This document shows positions 63,101 through 64,000 of a stretch of DNA of 64,000 nt, in pieces. Position 1 is the stretch's first letter. Each line of letters begins with the position of its first letter. Made by a program: the position numbers and the translations under genes. The stretch lies in NCBI RefSeq assembly GCF_035594125.1, contig NC_087181.1, positions 7,054,840 through 7,118,839 on the forward strand, written 5' to 3'. The notes under the pieces were generated by a model, which saw nothing but the letters and a program-made list of their open reading frames with translations, had not been told where the DNA came from and did not search any database. Origin of the DNA: Scylla paramamosain. Its lineage: Eukaryota; Arthropoda; Malacostraca; Decapoda; Portunidae.

Positions 63101-64000
63101 TGAGCTCCTTATATTCTAAACCGCTAAAACGCATGCAAAACAAACTTTATGGAGAAACAGAATAAAATTACCAAAAACATGTATTTTGAGTGTTTTTGAT
63201 CAAGTTATCTATAAAAACACTTAAATACATGCAAAGTTTGGGAAACAAAAGGACATTACGAGAAACGTATATTATGAGTGTTTTTAAGTTTGTTAAGTAC
63301 AAAAAACCTAAAACCCACTCTTTATTTAGAAAAATAAATAAATAAAAAATAAAAAAAAAGGATTTTTTTTTCTTGGTATTCATCTTCATAGGTACCGAAA
63401 TGCCAAAATTCTGGGAAAATTCAAGGCAATTATACGATAAGAGAATATTATCAAAAAAAGTTGATTTTAGCTTTTTTTTTCGGATTGTTATGTACCTAAC
63501 GCTAAACTGCATGCAAAACCTCCTATATAAGGAAATTAAACGACCTTACCAGAAATCTGTCTTTTGAGTGTTTTTTTCAGCATGTTAGGCACCAAAATCA
63601 TAAATAATAAGAAACTCACTCTATATGGGAATCCACAACAAAATTACTGAAAACGTGTCTTCCCAGTGTTTTACGTAGAAAAACGCTAAAATGGATGCAA
63701 ACCAACTAATATCAAGAAATAGAAAAAACATTACCAAAAAGGTATATTTTGAGTGTTTTTGAGCTTGGTACCTAGAAAAAAACGCTAAAATTGATACAAA
63801 GCACTCTATATTGGGAAACAAAGGGACATTGCGAGAAAAGTGTATAATGAGTGTATTTTTTCCAGAAGTGTCTTTTAATTGTTTTTGAACGTGTTAGGCA
63901 ATGAAGTACTAAAAAGTAGGGCAATCACATTACATAGGAATAAAAGCAACTTTTACTAAGAACTTGCCAATATGTGTTTTTGAGCTCCTTACATACCAAA
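57141..64000 (+). repeat. Distal copy of the 36728-43586 block
   Basis: Units are anchored at 57141 (b), 58261 (b, with the 171-bp duplication), 59550 (c), 60584 and 61589 (z), 62300 and 63392 (b). From about 57364 to the window end I found fewer than ten differences from 36947-43586: a base at 37214, four bases missing after 57703, one base plus a T-run length near 40130, bases at 42014 and 42061, and an A-run near 42204. Offsets are 20414-20418 throughout. Confidence 0.95.

Overview
This window is a eukaryotic, AT-rich, gene-poor satellite array interrupted by one dead retrotransposon. I found no host protein gene, tRNA, rRNA, CRISPR array or bacterial-type operon. Nearly all 64 kb are diverged copies of a roughly 83-99 bp monomer (typically ~97 bp). 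The copies share a T-rich boundary box (GAGTGTTTTTG), a middle box (ACCAAAACGCTAAAACGCAT) and a closing box (ACATTACCAAAAACGTGT). The one non-satellite segment (2048-4107) is a 5'-truncated, decayed LINE of the Jockey superfamily (CR1/L2-like) with an octamer 3' tail (TTCTTATG). Its 3' end and protein resemble elements I remember as common in decapod crustacean genomes, so a crustacean or other arthropod host is my best guess. That guess is from memory, not from a search.

The array is organised at several levels. Monomer labels M1-M11 and unit types a, b, c, d, e, k and z are my own. (1) A monomer of ~97 bp. (2) A pentamer, visible as a looser, older-looking array at 1-2047 and 4108-4823. (3) An 11-monomer higher-order repeat (HOR) of ~1.03-1.16 kb from 4824 onward. 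Its M6-M10 and M11, M2-M5 are two diverged copies of the same pentamer (M6~M11, M7~M2, M8~M3, M9~M4, M10~M5), and M1 is an extra monomer beside an (AAAT)n/poly-T tract. (4) Diverged HOR subtypes that recur in a set order, k - d - inverted block - e - b - c, giving cassettes of about 6.1 kb (13637-19806, 19807-25866). (5) A ~20.2-20.4 kb block beginning at 33108 and again at 53293.

Region by region: 1-4823 is the pentameric flank with the LINE; 4824-13636 is eight consecutive HOR units, the cleanest part; 13637-25866 is two cassettes, each with an inverted block; 24576-30712 is a 3.06 kb tandem duplication with an off-register junction; 30713-33107 is a bridge of type c and d units; 33108-53292 is a long cassette with two inverted blocks and many deletion junctions; 53293-64000 repeats 33108-43586, and its last ~6.6 kb are almost identical to 36947-43586.

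Features beyond an ordinary satellite: five inverted ~450-500 bp blocks with shared breakpoints, each able to pair with the forward copy just upstream; a series of perfect fold-back palindromes (largest 56-bp arms at 19150-19265) that look like template-switch events, some later amplified with the array; an abrupt identity change at 36947/57364; and a (TA)n expansion seeded inside one monomer. A satellite has no protein pathway; if this one acts, it would be through chromatin or transcripts. All alignments were made by eye.
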